From NCBI GenBank assembly GCA_028095005.1, contig CM051460.1, positions 186,170,742-186,234,741 on the forward strand: a DNA stretch of 64,000 nt, written 5' to 3'. The position numbers and the translations under genes are program-made. Shown here one piece after another: positions 45,322-54,848 of this stretch; the stretch's first letter is position 1, and every line of letters begins with the position of its first letter. The notes beneath the pieces are model-generated. The model saw nothing but the letters and a program-made list of their open reading frames with translations. It searched no databases and was not told where the DNA came from. The stretch comes from Rhynchospora pubera (lineage: Eukaryota; Streptophyta; Magnoliopsida; Poales; Cyperaceae).

Positions 45322-47310
45322 TTTTGAAGGAGAAATATGAGAACTGTGAATGTTCGTACAGAGAGAGAGAGAGGGGGGTGGAGTGTATAAAGAGAGACGG
45401 ATCACGGAAGGAAAGAAGTTGGAAGTGTATGAGTGGGAATTTATTGTAAGGGAAAACGGCGTTGAGAAACAATTTCTCGTCGGTCGGAAAGAATCTTAAG
45501 TTTCTCCATTTTCAGTGAAATGGAGATGGAATGACATTGTGACATCTGGAAACATAAACGTTACTTACAGGCAAGATATTTCTCTCTTTTTATTAAGAAA
45601 TGGAGGGGGTTTCAATGTTTCAGTGTATTCCTGTTTTTAAAAACCACCTGGGGGTTGGGATTAATGGATTATTCTCTGTGCGTGCAATGGACCAAAAACT
45701 CAGCCGAAAAACAAATCTATATATAATAAATTAATAATTTAAATTGCCTTAGTCATAGTTACATGCTTTTAATTCTATACTCTCATTTACATTTTTTTTT
45801 TTGGTATTTCCCAAAAACACTCGTCTCTGTTTTCATCTTCATCTACCTTTTGCGCGCCCATAAAGTGAGTAGGTTAGTAATGCAGCAAAGTGTGCCTCTA
45901 ATTCTAAATGGTTATGATTGTGTTCGGCTGCAATAAATATAGCCACAGGGCATATATAATGAAAGAATAAACCAGTCTCTCTATTTTAGTAAATTTAGAT
46001 TGGGTCATAACAAAATTACTATTACTATAGTCAGTAAACTCTATTTTAGGTTGGTTTTATCTTTTAGACTTTTGTTTTATTTTATTTTATTTTTTATTCA
46101 ATACGCACGCAAAAATTACATCGTTAACTATGTAATTGTAGGAAACAAAGGGATATCAGAAAGATTTTACAGGACCATACACCAAAAATTTCAGATCCCA
46201 CTCCAAAGAAATGCTGGATTAATAGTAAGTGCTACCCACATTGAACACACAAAACGCGCATTTGGTGGGATAACATTAACAACCGGGTCTCTATCAAATA
46301 CTATTTTGGTGCAGAGTTTAGGAGAGCAACGTCACAACCCATGATAATGGAACCTTTCCTTACTAAACCATGTGTTAATACTTAATAATATTCTGATCAA
46401 GTATTCGAAAAAAAAAAATTCTAATTTGGTTGTCTAGTCACTGCAGTGTGACTTTTGGGGATCTATTTTTCAAATAAATGTAATATTCTGTTCGGTTGGC
46501 TAGTTAACTCGTAATAAAAAGTGTTTCCCTATTTGTTTGGATGCAAGTGCCACTTGCAATAGAAAAATACAAGAACCAAAAGAAAGCCTTCTGGCCTAGC
46601 AGCTGCCCTACCCATGTGATGCGACTTATGTTTTTTTCAAATGATTTGATGCGACTTATGTTTTTTTTTTTTTTTTAGTTTTTGAATAATAGTTGTATCG
46701 TTTTTGCGACAGCTTTTGTTAAAAATTGGCATACACTAGTGGAGTAGTGGTCTAGTTCTAGTACCCTAGTTAGTGGATTGCTTACTTGATATTTGGTCTT
46801 CTAGAAGAAACTTGAGTGGGCTAACACAGGCCATGAATTATCTGCTAATATTTTACTGGGCTTGACATCAATAGAAGTCTGAAATTCCTCAAATGGGAAG
46901 CAAAAATGATAACTGCAAATTGCAATGTGCAATTTTATAATCGCTTGAACAAATTGAATATATAAAATAGACAAAATGAATATTTAAATAATCAAAGTGA
47001 ATAAGTATAAATAAATAAGTTCAATAAAAATAAATTTATAGACATATAAAAATCCAAAAAACAAAACAAAAGATAAAATTTAACTCATAATTGAATAAAG
47101 AAAACACGTAGATAAATGAATAAAATGAACAAATACAAACACGATGGCACATGATGACACTTGGAGAGATAGTAAATAGTAATTTCCAACGGGGATCTAG
47201 CATATTAAAAAGTTATCTGACTGCCAAATTTCCATCTTTAAATAGTGTTAACTTCTGTTTGAACAGGGCTCGAATATCTATTTGAATTTACAAAATTCTA
47301 AATAGCATGT
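45322..47310. other. Intergenic DNA between AMP deaminase and the pararetrovirus unit
   Basis: The first ~100 bp are AMP deaminase promoter/leader. The + strand frame at 46000-46344 has some protein-like character in its last 65 residues but matches no family I know. About 46950-47045 repeats the AAAGTGAATA... AAATAAATAAGTTCAATAAAAATAAAT vocabulary of the PMD element's 3' filler, suggesting a decayed relative. A micro-insertion lies at 46617-46660. Confidence 0.5.
46617..46665 (-). repeat. Oligo-T micro-insertion with duplicated GATGCGACTTATG
   Basis: GATGCGACTTATG followed by T-runs occurs twice, about 30 bp apart. The 17 bp between are a T-run plus CAAATGATTT. This resembles the other tiny oligo(A)-tailed insertions in the window. 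Confidence 0.6.
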
Positions 47311-47319
47311 CATTGTATA

Positions 47320-47445
47320 GGGATAATTTTTTCTGTGCCACCCAAAATTTGTGAAATCTAGCAATTGCCACCCGAAAGTTAAATCTTCTGTTTTTGCCAC
47401 CCAAAAATGTGGTCACCCTTATGATTTTGCCACTTTGAGTAAAAT
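47320..47445 (+). repeat. Left inverted-repeat arm of the pararetrovirus unit
   Basis: Contains GTGCCACCCAAAA, TTGCCACCCGAAAGTTAA and TTGCCACCCAAAA in tandem. About 16 of the first 22 terminal bases match the right end in inverted orientation, and AGTTAA(A)TCTTCT is shared further in. Confidence 0.75.
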
Positions 47446-47742
47446 TTTCTGCTATGTGTACCCAAAACTGTGTACCCAGATTATTAATTAATCTTCCTTT
47501 ACTTTGCCAATTTTAAGTTGGTTTACTTTGGTTATAACCTCACATCATCGTGTTTACCCGCGATCTTCCCCTTTTTCCTAGGTACTGTACGGCAGGATGA
47601 TTCTTTTGGTTTCTTAAAATTTCACTTTTAACTGACGTTTTCTGGTTGATTAATTTAAACAATTTTATTAGTTTGGTATAATCTCCCCCTAGGTGCCTAC
47701 CCAGAATAATTAGAAAATTAGAAAGCCATAATATTAAGAATA

Positions 47743-47762
47743 CAAACCTCGCTCTGATACCA
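47743..47762 (-). other. tRNA-Met primer-binding site of the pararetrovirus
   Basis: The - strand reads TGGTATCAGAGC followed by GAGGTTTG. The first 12 bases are the complement of the plant initiator tRNA-Met 3' end used by caulimovirids to start minus-strand DNA synthesis. It lies downstream of the TATA box and poly(A) signal, as expected. Confidence 0.92.
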
Positions 47763-47850
47763 GAATAGAATAATAACGATCGGATCGACTTTGAAACTTC
47801 TGATTACTAATGAATACTGGTTCCAAAGTTTTGAGAGGAAAATGAGGAAA

Positions 47851-47857
47851 TTTTATT
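47851..47857 (-). terminator. Pararetroviral poly(A) signal
   Basis: AATAAAA on the - strand lies about 80 bp after the TATA box and 90 bp before the primer site. This is the arrangement that gives a terminally redundant pregenomic RNA. Confidence 0.7.
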
Positions 47858-47936
47858 GATATCTGGCAAATGATACAAGAGAAGAGGAGATGATTACTAA
47901 GTTGGGTGATGCCCTCTTAGTGAAACATCCTACTGC

Positions 47937-47943
47937 TTATATA
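47937..47943 (-). promoter_or_regulatory. Pararetroviral promoter TATA box
   Basis: CTATATAAGC on the - strand, with a transcription start expected near 47910. It lies in the ~450-bp intergenic region between the downstream ORF and the primer site. Confidence 0.75.
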
Positions 47944-48220
47944 GAAGGAACGCTACCGGTTGGTGAGCTCGATAATTGAATGCGGGTGCGCATATGGGCC
48001 CCATCGTCCATTTCAATTATTCGTCTACCACAGTTGGTATGTCCTTAGCAAACTAGTGGGCATCTTTAGTACAATAATTGCCCAAAAAGAAATAAAAGCA
48101 AACCACTCATTTCGTGCCAACCCATGTGACAGTAAATAAAGAAAAAGAAAAGATGCGCACTACCGTAGTGGCACCGAAAGCAAACACAATAATGTGATTC
48201 CCTTATAATGGTGGGACTCA

Positions 48221-48649
48221 CTAATAATAATAGCCTTGCTGGATCGATCGCATCTTTTGGTGAATTGCTAACAGCTCATCAATATTATGATTAACTGGTC
48301 CTAGTGCAGTACTAGCCCAGTTGTCCTTGGATGCCTCCTGCTCTAGGCGAATCTTTTGCAAATAATTCAAGACCATGAGCCTTTCGACTTCATCAATGGT
48401 CCTTTGTATTTGCTCCTTATGAATTTCCTCAAGCTTAATTAACATGGTTCCTTCCCACTGAAAAGACCGTGGGTACATTGTTAGTAAATCACCAGTTATT
48501 ATTTCATAATCCCGAAGAGAGTCTAACTCTCTTCCTGAGGTTGCCCATCTTTCGGCCTGCTGAAATGCTTGCCGGCTTCCTGGTCTGAACCCGATTGTTG
48601 AACTTCCTTCATGGATTCTCATGAGGTTCCTCAGATGATCAAGCACCAT
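48221..48649 (-). CDS. Downstream ORF of the pararetrovirus (ORF4-like position), unknown function
   Basis: About 142 residues from the ATG at 48649; the frame is open from an earlier ATG at 48670. The later ATG is preferred because a good 3' splice site (pyrimidine-rich tract ending CAG at 48656-48654) stands 4 bases before it. A short, helical, charged protein (Glu/Gln/Arg-rich middle, KLEEIHKEQIQRTIDEVERL) with no recognised domain. In rice tungro bacilliform virus an ORF in this place is expressed from a spliced RNA. The acceptor suggests the same strategy here, but the donor is not identified. It does not resemble the N-terminal ORF1 of badnaviruses as far as I can tell. Confidence 0.65.
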   Translation of the reverse strand: MVLDHLRNLMRIHEGSSTIGFRPGSRQAFQQAERWATSGRELDSLRDYEIITGDLLTMYPRSFQWEGTMLIKLEEIHKEQIQRTIDEVERLMVLNYLQKIRLEQEASKDNWASTALGPVNHNIDELLAIHQKMRSIQQGYYY

Positions 48650-48653
48650 TTTT

Positions 48654-48656
48654 CTG
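48654..48656 (-). promoter_or_regulatory. Candidate 3' splice acceptor for the downstream ORF
   Basis: The - strand reads TTTTGTGTGAATTTTTCAG, then four A and the ATG. The pyrimidine-rich run and CAG fit a plant acceptor placed to create a short leader for the downstream ORF. Confidence 0.5.
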
Positions 48657-48794
48657 AAAAATTCACACAAAATGAAAATTATAAGAAAACTAAAAATGTC
48701 AGTAGCTTTCCGTAGATTACTACCAGACAGTTCCTAAGATACAGGGTATAGTGGGTTTTTCCAGCGGTCCACCATGCCCGCTTATCGTCTTGCT

Positions 48795-51700
48795 CTAGAG
48801 GTTTTGAAATAAAGGTTTTTCATCTAGCATATTATCAATATGCCCGATAATCGTTGCTAGATGCTTGATTATCTCCTCAGGAGCTCCTTTTGTTTCTTCG
48901 AGCACCTTTTCTAAATCGGCCAATTGTTCATCAGCGAAATAGCAATTTCCGGTTTTCACCATATTTGCTGTTAACCGTGATAACGAATCAGCTAGCACAT
49001 TCATTTTGCCATCAATGTGCTCGAAATTTACTTGCACTCCTGTTCCTGTAACAAAGTCAACAAAATTAATCCATCGGACTCTTGAAGGTTTGTTTTGTGC
49101 TGACTTGTTATAGAAACTAATTATGGCCTGGCAATCAGTTCTGAGAGTGATTTCCTTTTGATCCAGGTAGTGAATCTTGAGTGCCTTCATTGTTTCCATG
49201 CAAGCATAAATTTCTGCATCTATTGTGGATTTAATCACTGGGAATTTCCCGCTTGCATACGCACAAACTTTCTCCGTGTTTCGGGGGTCATGCTTTGCTT
49301 TCTTCCATTTGCATACTCCACCCCATCCTTCCATACATCCGTCTGTTTCAAGGATGATGTAGGATCCTTCCGGAGGTAACTCGAGATCTGGGAGCTGCTG
49401 CACCGCTTGCTTGACCTTTCTGATGATCTCGTAGTCTGAGCTTTTGAGCCTTTTGTCACCGTGTTCGCTTGTTTTTGAGTATAATGGCCCAAGTAATGTT
49501 CCCAATTTCGGTATGTATGATCTGGCATAGTTGAGGATGCCAAGCCATGATCTCATACCAGCCTTTTCCTTCAATTTTTCTTCATCGAAAGAAATGATTT
49601 TCTTGATTATGTGCGGCTGAAGTTTGATTTTTCTGTTTCCAATAACTGCACCTAGGAATTCGATTTCCTGTACAGCTATTTTCATTTTAGTTGGGGAGAG
49701 TACAAGCCCCCATTTCTCACAAATTGTCAGCATTGCCTCCAAGTGTTTGGCATGCTGTTCTTCATCTTCAGAGAACACCAGTATATCATCGATGTAGACT
49801 GCTATGAAGTTTTCCGTTCCCCGGAAGCAGTCGTCCATCTTTCTTTGAAAAATTGCTGGTGCATTTTTCAAACCGAATGGCATAACTAGCCATTCATACA
49901 AGCCATTTGGAACGACAAAAGCCGTCCATTCAACCGATTCAGGATCCATTGCCACCTGATGGAACCCACTTTTTAAGTCGAATTTTGAATAAATCCGACT
50001 GTTGCCGACTTTCTTAAGGATGGTATTAATTCCTGGCAAACTATATTGGTCTTTGTGGGTATTATCATTGAGGGTGCGGTAATTAAATACCATACGCTCC
50101 TTGCCTTTGATTTCAGCACCAGTCTTTGGATCTATTGATGTACCTGAGTTTACCATCATTGCCATGGTTCTGTGTCGGCTCTTACTGGGTCGTATCACTC
50201 CAATCTTGAGTAGCGCCCGAACATGCTTGTCAAATTGCTCTTTCATTGCTGGTGTGACATGTTTCAGGGGCTTGTCTTGGATTGTGATATCCGGGTTGAT
50301 AATGTCTAACTTGCATTTAACCCGATTCTTTTCCCAGTGTTGGAGAGGATTTTCTCCAATGTACCCTTGTTCTCTTAATCTCTCCAAAAGGGGTCTGAAC
50401 CTTTCCTTAAATTTCTGTGATTCCTCACCACAGGAGTATGCAGTGATTCTCTGGATCTCAAAATACTCTAGCTCAGACAACTCTAGTTCTTCGATTGCTG
50501 CTGAAGCTGCCACCTCAGCGTCAACTTTTGTCGCGATTGTTGTAACATTTTTGTAAAATGTTACCATTTGGCCCTCAATCCTAAGCCCTCCTTGCATGGC
50601 TCGGATGAAATTGCAACCAATCAGCATTTGGATCCCATCCCTCTGCTCCATTGGGAATGCATAGGTGAAAGGGATACGAAAACGGTTTTCCTCAATAGCC
50701 ATCATTCCGCCTTTGAGTTTTTGGTTGGCTATTTGAGAAGAGTTAACCCCGTTGATTTGAATGGGGTACGCACTTGGTTCCAAAGCTTCTTTTGGAACTG
50801 CATTCTGGTCTATGCAGCAAACTGTTGCGCCAGTATCCAAAATTGCTTGGATTTTGAACTTCTCAACACCTGGTATTTCCATTGTCAGCTCAATGTTGTA
50901 AAGTCTGTTTAAGACTCTCTTCCCTTTTCTCGGATCTGGAACTTGGGTACTGATGTATTCATCTCTATCTGTCAGCATCTTGATTACCACTCCATTTCGT
51001 TTCTGGATATGGTTTTCAATTGCTTCATCATCCGAATCTACTTCTTCAAAAATTTGCTTTTCAGGGGTTTTTCCTTTTGTTGAATCTCGCATTTCATCCA
51101 GATCCTTTCCCATCTCCAATTCTTCAATTCTTTCCTTTAGCCTTTGGTTTTTTGCTAAGAGGAAATTTGTATACCCAATCAGCTCATTAATTAGGGTATC
51201 CTTGTTGTCATACTGGAGATTTGATCTTTGTATTGTCAACCTTCTTCCCAGGTTGAATCTCGAACACATTGGGCAGACAGTCAAATGACATAAACTGCAA
51301 TGTGCTCTCATCCTTGGATTAGTCTGCTCCTTGCAGAACAGACACCTCATGAATTCTTGCGCCACTGGACTGTTGTCCTCCCATTGATGCGCACAATTTT
51401 GGATTTCTTGGGGCACTGAGGTTATCACTCGCCATGAGATTTCTTCACTCGATATCATCATTGCGGTTTCGTACGGAACCTCATTTATACCAGCCATCAA
51501 AGAATGACTAGTACCTCCTTCTCCTTCAGAAAATGAACAGATTGCATCGCTATCTGGTTCATTTTGATCTACCGAGAGCACATCCCAGTCATCATCTAGG
51601 TCTAGATTTTCGACTATGGCTGCTCTTGCAATGTTGCCTTTTTGCCTTGTGCAGTTGCGGGCAAAATGTCCTTCTTCACCACATATAAAGCACTTGCATT

Positions 51701-54197
51701 TCCTTACTTTATCTGCGTGCTTTCTTTTGAATACTCTGATGTGCGTATCATGTGGTTTGCCCCGATATGTCTTCGCTTTTCGAAGACCATACTTCTTATT
51801 CTTTTGATAGTAACCTGGCACTGGTATGCGGCTACAGAATGAGAGATCTTTGAGGCTTCTTTGGAGTGCAACTCTCTTACACTGCTCTGCCAGGTACTGG
51901 TAGGTAAAATGTATTCTTGGAATAACACCTACAGTGTTGCCTGGGTATTTTTCAGCAAATGCCTTCTCAATTTCTCCACCAATAATTGGAGGCATCTTTC
52001 TGAAAAATTTTGTCGAGAGTTCAGGAGATATGAACATCCTTCCTGATTTTGCCGCTAAGATCTTATAATCATTTATATAATCGAAAAAATCTTTCACATT
52101 GTGGCATGAAAGCCTCTCCAGGTCGTTGTACGCTCGATCTTGCTCTTCAGTGGACCCGGTTGTTGGGTCCTCCAACAGGAACATTCGCCTGATTTGTGAT
52201 ATTACATTTTGCGGATCATCAGCGATGTTCACTAGTTCTTCATATTCAGTGGGAAATGCCATTCTCCACTGAATCCAGGTCTTTTTCTCCGTTTCTCCTA
52301 GGAGATTTTCGATGTAGTTGACCTTTGATTTGTTATCTGCCCAGTTTTTCTCATTTACCAGATTGAGCGTGATTGATTCCCATCGGGAGATAACTTCTGA
52401 GTATAACCCAATATCTTCTGGTAAAACTAGGATTGCGCCTTGACTGGCTTGGGCTGTTGGCAGGTTAAACCTTTCGTTCATTTGCCTTGCATAGCCACCG
52501 CGGATGTTGTCCAACCGTGCCTTTATCTCTGGGATTTGGAGGTTCTGGGGTTGCCTTGAACCAGGTGGGTACATGGCCGGTCCCATGATTGGTTCAGGTG
52601 GTATTCTTGTAAGTGAAGACTCTGCAGTTGAGAGTACAGTCTCCACTTTCTTTTTGAGATTTTTGAATTGTGGGTATTCCATCTCTTCTATCATATAAAC
52701 TGTCTCGAATAGATCCTCGTCCCACTTTGTTTTAGAATTTGGGGAACTGACATCTTCCCCACCACCTTTCGCTAGAAGACTTAGCAAGTCTTCATCTTGG
52801 TTTGCTGGTGCACCCAATTGAGACAGGAATTGCACCGTGGAGAGTATCTCATCTTCGTCCGACTCGTCCCATTGACAGGTCATCATGAGGGCTTGTTCCT
52901 CAAACCACTCACTTTCTGCATCAACAGTTTCTAGCCAATTAAACTCTGCAAATGTCATTTGCACGAGTTCGTCTTCGTTGTCTAGTTGTTCAATAGCGAA
53001 CCATTGATACGGATATATAGGTTCCATCATTTCAACTGTTGGTTCAGTTTGTTCGGCTTTGAGTATTGCCAAGAACCATTTTCCCAATAAGGGACCATCA
53101 TCTTGCTCAGTCTCGTCATTTTCACTGAATTCCTCAGGGTCTGAATAGATTTCTGGAAATTCTGGATCATCTTCATATGGCCAATCATCATCTAGCGTGA
53201 GTAGATTGATGAATTCTTGTTCGAGTTCTTCCTCATCATTTTCTCCACGAATAGCTTCTTGTTCAGGGGTTGTTGTTGTATACCCCGAAAATCTGACGGA
53301 TAGTGAGCCGTCTGTCCTTGCTCGGATTCGTGCTACTTGGGGATTCTGAGCTTGTGAGATGACAGCTGGTCTCACAAGCCACTGCCTTCCACGGAGTTCT
53401 GTGGTTGTACGTTGCGAGCCAGGGATGGCCCGAACTCCTCGACTTGCTAGGTGGTCCGCCACGTTCTGAACATTGTATCTGAAATTTGTGTGGCTTGTAT
53501 TGGACAGTCGTCCAATTAGAGACCTTGAGAGTAAAAGATTACTCTCTCCACCTTGCCATCCTTCATACCCGTGAGTTTGAATCACTAGTTGAATGTGATC
53601 TCTGAAGTCACGGATACTTAGAGTCATATCTGGGGCAGTATACGCCAACTGCGTCCCAGATGTGAGATCCATCTCCATAGAGCTGATGACAGCTCTATCA
53701 TCTCGCCATCTAGTGTCTCTGATTAACACTAGTGCATTCACACCTGCACTTCGCCTATGCAACGTGTACAATCGAACCATAATCAGTCCGATATGCAGAT
53801 GTTGGAGCCCTTCTTGCAAAAGTCTGTTAAAACTTTCTTCAGAGATGAACGGTAGCTCCACTTGCTGGCCATCTGTGACCAACGTTCTTTCATCCGAGTA
53901 GTGTTGGTATACTCGGTGCCTGCTCTCTGACCATCCAGCTTGGTACAGAGTTTCTGCTGGGACTTGCTGTGCTCGTCTGTATTGGGAGATGTTGAGCTCA
54001 GCATCAGGATTCATTTGCGACTCAAGGCTTCGCTGGTACCGTCGAGATTGACCAGGGAGCCTCCTTTGAGCCTCAAATCTGAGTCTAGATCCAAGGCGAT
54101 AGCCACGGATCTGGTCTTCAACAGTAGGGGTTTGATTTGTGTCTCTTTCTGACACTGATGGTCTTGCTGCCTCTGTTGTTGTTTGCGTTCTACTCAT
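48795..54197 (-). CDS. Pararetrovirus ORF3 polyprotein (movement, coat, protease, RT, RNase H), intact 1800 aa
   Basis: One uninterrupted frame with all expected domains in badnavirus order. A 30K-type movement domain (~residues 90-300) has its core aspartate in LIRDTRW near 161. An acidic linker (~315-480) precedes the coat region (~580-830, ending in a basic arm). A CCHC zinc knuckle (CFICGEEGHFARNC) sits at ~837-850. A second Cys-rich cluster (~945-980) is typical of badnaviruses. The aspartic protease DTGA is at 1121-1124, the reverse transcriptase YIDD at 1468-1471, and an RNase H begins near LETDGC at ~1613. The start overlaps the ORF2 stop as ATGA, an arrangement used for leaky scanning. 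No stop or frameshift is present and catalytic residues are kept, which is uncommon for endogenous copies. Whether it is expressed is unknown. Confidence 0.95.
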   Translation of the reverse strand: MSRTQTTTEAARPSVSERDTNQTPTVEDQIRGYRLGSRLRFEAQRRLPGQSRRYQRSLESQMNPDAELNISQYRRAQQVPAETLYQAGWSESRHRVYQHYSDERTLVTDGQQVELPFISEESFNRLLQEGLQHLHIGLIMVRLYTLHRRSAGVNALVLIRDTRWRDDRAVISSMEMDLTSGTQLAYTAPDMTLSIRDFRDHIQLVIQTHGYEGWQGGESNLLLSRSLIGRLSNTSHTNFRYNVQNVADHLASRGVRAIPGSQRTTTELRGRQWLVRPAVISQAQNPQVARIRARTDGSLSVRFSGYTTTTPEQEAIRGENDEEELEQEFINLLTLDDDWPYEDDPEFPEIYSDPEEFSENDETEQDDGPLLGKWFLAILKAEQTEPTVEMMEPIYPYQWFAIEQLDNEDELVQMTFAEFNWLETVDAESEWFEEQALMMTCQWDESDEDEILSTVQFLSQLGAPANQDEDLLSLLAKGGGEDVSSPNSKTKWDEDLFETVYMIEEMEYPQFKNLKKKVETVLSTAESSLTRIPPEPIMGPAMYPPGSRQPQNLQIPEIKARLDNIRGGYARQMNERFNLPTAQASQGAILVLPEDIGLYSEVISRWESITLNLVNEKNWADNKSKVNYIENLLGETEKKTWIQWRMAFPTEYEELVNIADDPQNVISQIRRMFLLEDPTTGSTEEQDRAYNDLERLSCHNVKDFFDYINDYKILAAKSGRMFISPELSTKFFRKMPPIIGGEIEKAFAEKYPGNTVGVIPRIHFTYQYLAEQCKRVALQRSLKDLSFCSRIPVPGYYQKNKKYGLRKAKTYRGKPHDTHIRVFKRKHADKVRKCKCFICGEEGHFARNCTRQKGNIARAAIVENLDLDDDWDVLSVDQNEPDSDAICSFSEGEGGTSHSLMAGINEVPYETAMMISSEEISWRVITSVPQEIQNCAHQWEDNSPVAQEFMRCLFCKEQTNPRMRAHCSLCHLTVCPMCSRFNLGRRLTIQRSNLQYDNKDTLINELIGYTNFLLAKNQRLKERIEELEMGKDLDEMRDSTKGKTPEKQIFEEVDSDDEAIENHIQKRNGVVIKMLTDRDEYISTQVPDPRKGKRVLNRLYNIELTMEIPGVEKFKIQAILDTGATVCCIDQNAVPKEALEPSAYPIQINGVNSSQIANQKLKGGMMAIEENRFRIPFTYAFPMEQRDGIQMLIGCNFIRAMQGGLRIEGQMVTFYKNVTTIATKVDAEVAASAAIEELELSELEYFEIQRITAYSCGEESQKFKERFRPLLERLREQGYIGENPLQHWEKNRVKCKLDIINPDITIQDKPLKHVTPAMKEQFDKHVRALLKIGVIRPSKSRHRTMAMMVNSGTSIDPKTGAEIKGKERMVFNYRTLNDNTHKDQYSLPGINTILKKVGNSRIYSKFDLKSGFHQVAMDPESVEWTAFVVPNGLYEWLVMPFGLKNAPAIFQRKMDDCFRGTENFIAVYIDDILVFSEDEEQHAKHLEAMLTICEKWGLVLSPTKMKIAVQEIEFLGAVIGNRKIKLQPHIIKKIISFDEEKLKEKAGMRSWLGILNYARSYIPKLGTLLGPLYSKTSEHGDKRLKSSDYEIIRKVKQAVQQLPDLELPPEGSYIILETDGCMEGWGGVCKWKKAKHDPRNTEKVCAYASGKFPVIKSTIDAEIYACMETMKALKIHYLDQKEITLRTDCQAIISFYNKSAQNKPSRVRWINFVDFVTGTGVQVNFEHIDGKMNVLADSLSRLTANMVKTGNCYFADEQLADLEKVLEETKGAPEEIIKHLATIIGHIDNMLDEKPLFQNL

Positions 54198-54601
54198 GCT
54201 GCCTTCTTTTTCTCGGCTTCAAATATTTCTTTTGGGTTTTTGAACACAAAAAGTTTGCCTTTCGGTTTTGGTATTGCCGGCTTACTGGGCTCTCCTAAGC
54301 TCAGTTTCTGAAGTTGTTGCTGGATCTGTTCCAGAGAGTCAGTCAGGTCGTCAGGTTGAGTACCTTCTTTCCCTTTCACAGCCTCGAGTCTTTTGACTGC
54401 TACCTTCAGATCCTCGATTTGTTCAGTCAATTTAAGCAACAATTGTATGATTGTGTTATTTTGCTTAAATTGGACTTCTGTTGTTCTCCCGGTTATGTCC
54501 TGTGGCTTGACAAAACCGACCGCAGGTGAATGGATTGATTCGGTTGCTTTGAGTGCTTCTCTGTAAATTGTGCTGTTCGCGCTGAGGCGCCAATCGCTCA
54601 T
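54194..54601 (-). CDS. Pararetrovirus ORF2-like virion-associated / nucleic-acid-binding protein
   Basis: 135 residues. The N-terminal third carries the conserved YREALKATE... PAVGFVKPQDITG pattern of badnavirus ORF2 proteins. The middle is a leucine-rich coiled coil (NNTIIQLLLKLTEQIEDL). The C-terminus is Lys/Pro rich and basic, suited to nucleic-acid binding. The stop overlaps the polyprotein ATG. No other ORF precedes it within the unit. Confidence 0.85.
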   Translation of the reverse strand: MSDWRLSANSTIYREALKATESIHSPAVGFVKPQDITGRTTEVQFKQNNTIIQLLLKLTEQIEDLKVAVKRLEAVKGKEGTQPDDLTDSLEQIQQQLQKLSLGEPSKPAIPKPKGKLFVFKNPKEIFEAEKKKAA

Positions 54602-54724
54602 AGGGAAAATAAAAATTTATAAGGATTTTTAGAATTTCTACTGGTTTATTCTTAAATGACTTTTATTTCAAAAATATTCTAGGTTGGCCTTTTCAGGTTT
54701 GATTATACCATCTGGTTCTCCTTG

Positions 54725-54848
54725 GGGACAATTCTTGGGGTTCATGTAGCACTTTTATATGGTCATAGTGGCATTTATAGAAGAATTAACTTTTGAGTGG
54801 CATTTTCACAATTTCCTCCTTTTGGAGTGGCATGAAAACAATTTCCCC
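54725..54848 (-). repeat. Right inverted-repeat arm of the pararetrovirus unit
   Basis: Read on the - strand it has ATGCCACTCCAAAAG, ATGCCACTCAAAAGTTAA and ATGCCACTATGA in tandem, in the same order and spacing as the left arm. Confidence 0.75.

Larger units (their letters stand above)
47320..54848 (-). mobile_element. Endogenous badna/tungrovirus-like pararetrovirus unit bounded by inverted repeats and a 9-bp duplication
   Basis: CATTGTATA is duplicated exactly at 47311-47319 and 54849-54857. The enclosed 7,529 bp begins GGGATAATTTTTT and ends with a diverged inverted counterpart; the pairing continues for ~90-125 bp with repeated GCCAC-centred motifs. Inside, on the - strand, are an ORF2-like gene, the polyprotein gene, a downstream ORF, a TATA box, a poly(A) signal and a tRNA-Met primer-binding site, in pararetroviral order. 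The length is near that of a full badnavirus genome. The three ORFs are intact. No ORF1 counterpart is seen in the ~250 bp before ORF2 nor in the ~420 bp after the primer site. Alternatives: a virus copy carried in a Mutator-like element, a virus copy inserted into a MITE, or a circular genome opened at the tip of its leader hairpin. Confidence 0.85.

Noticed and set aside
49158..54529. Many 60-150-codon frames on the + strand and in other frames of the polyprotein region
   Set aside because: They are shadows of the intact 1800-codon - strand polyprotein and have no recognisable motifs.
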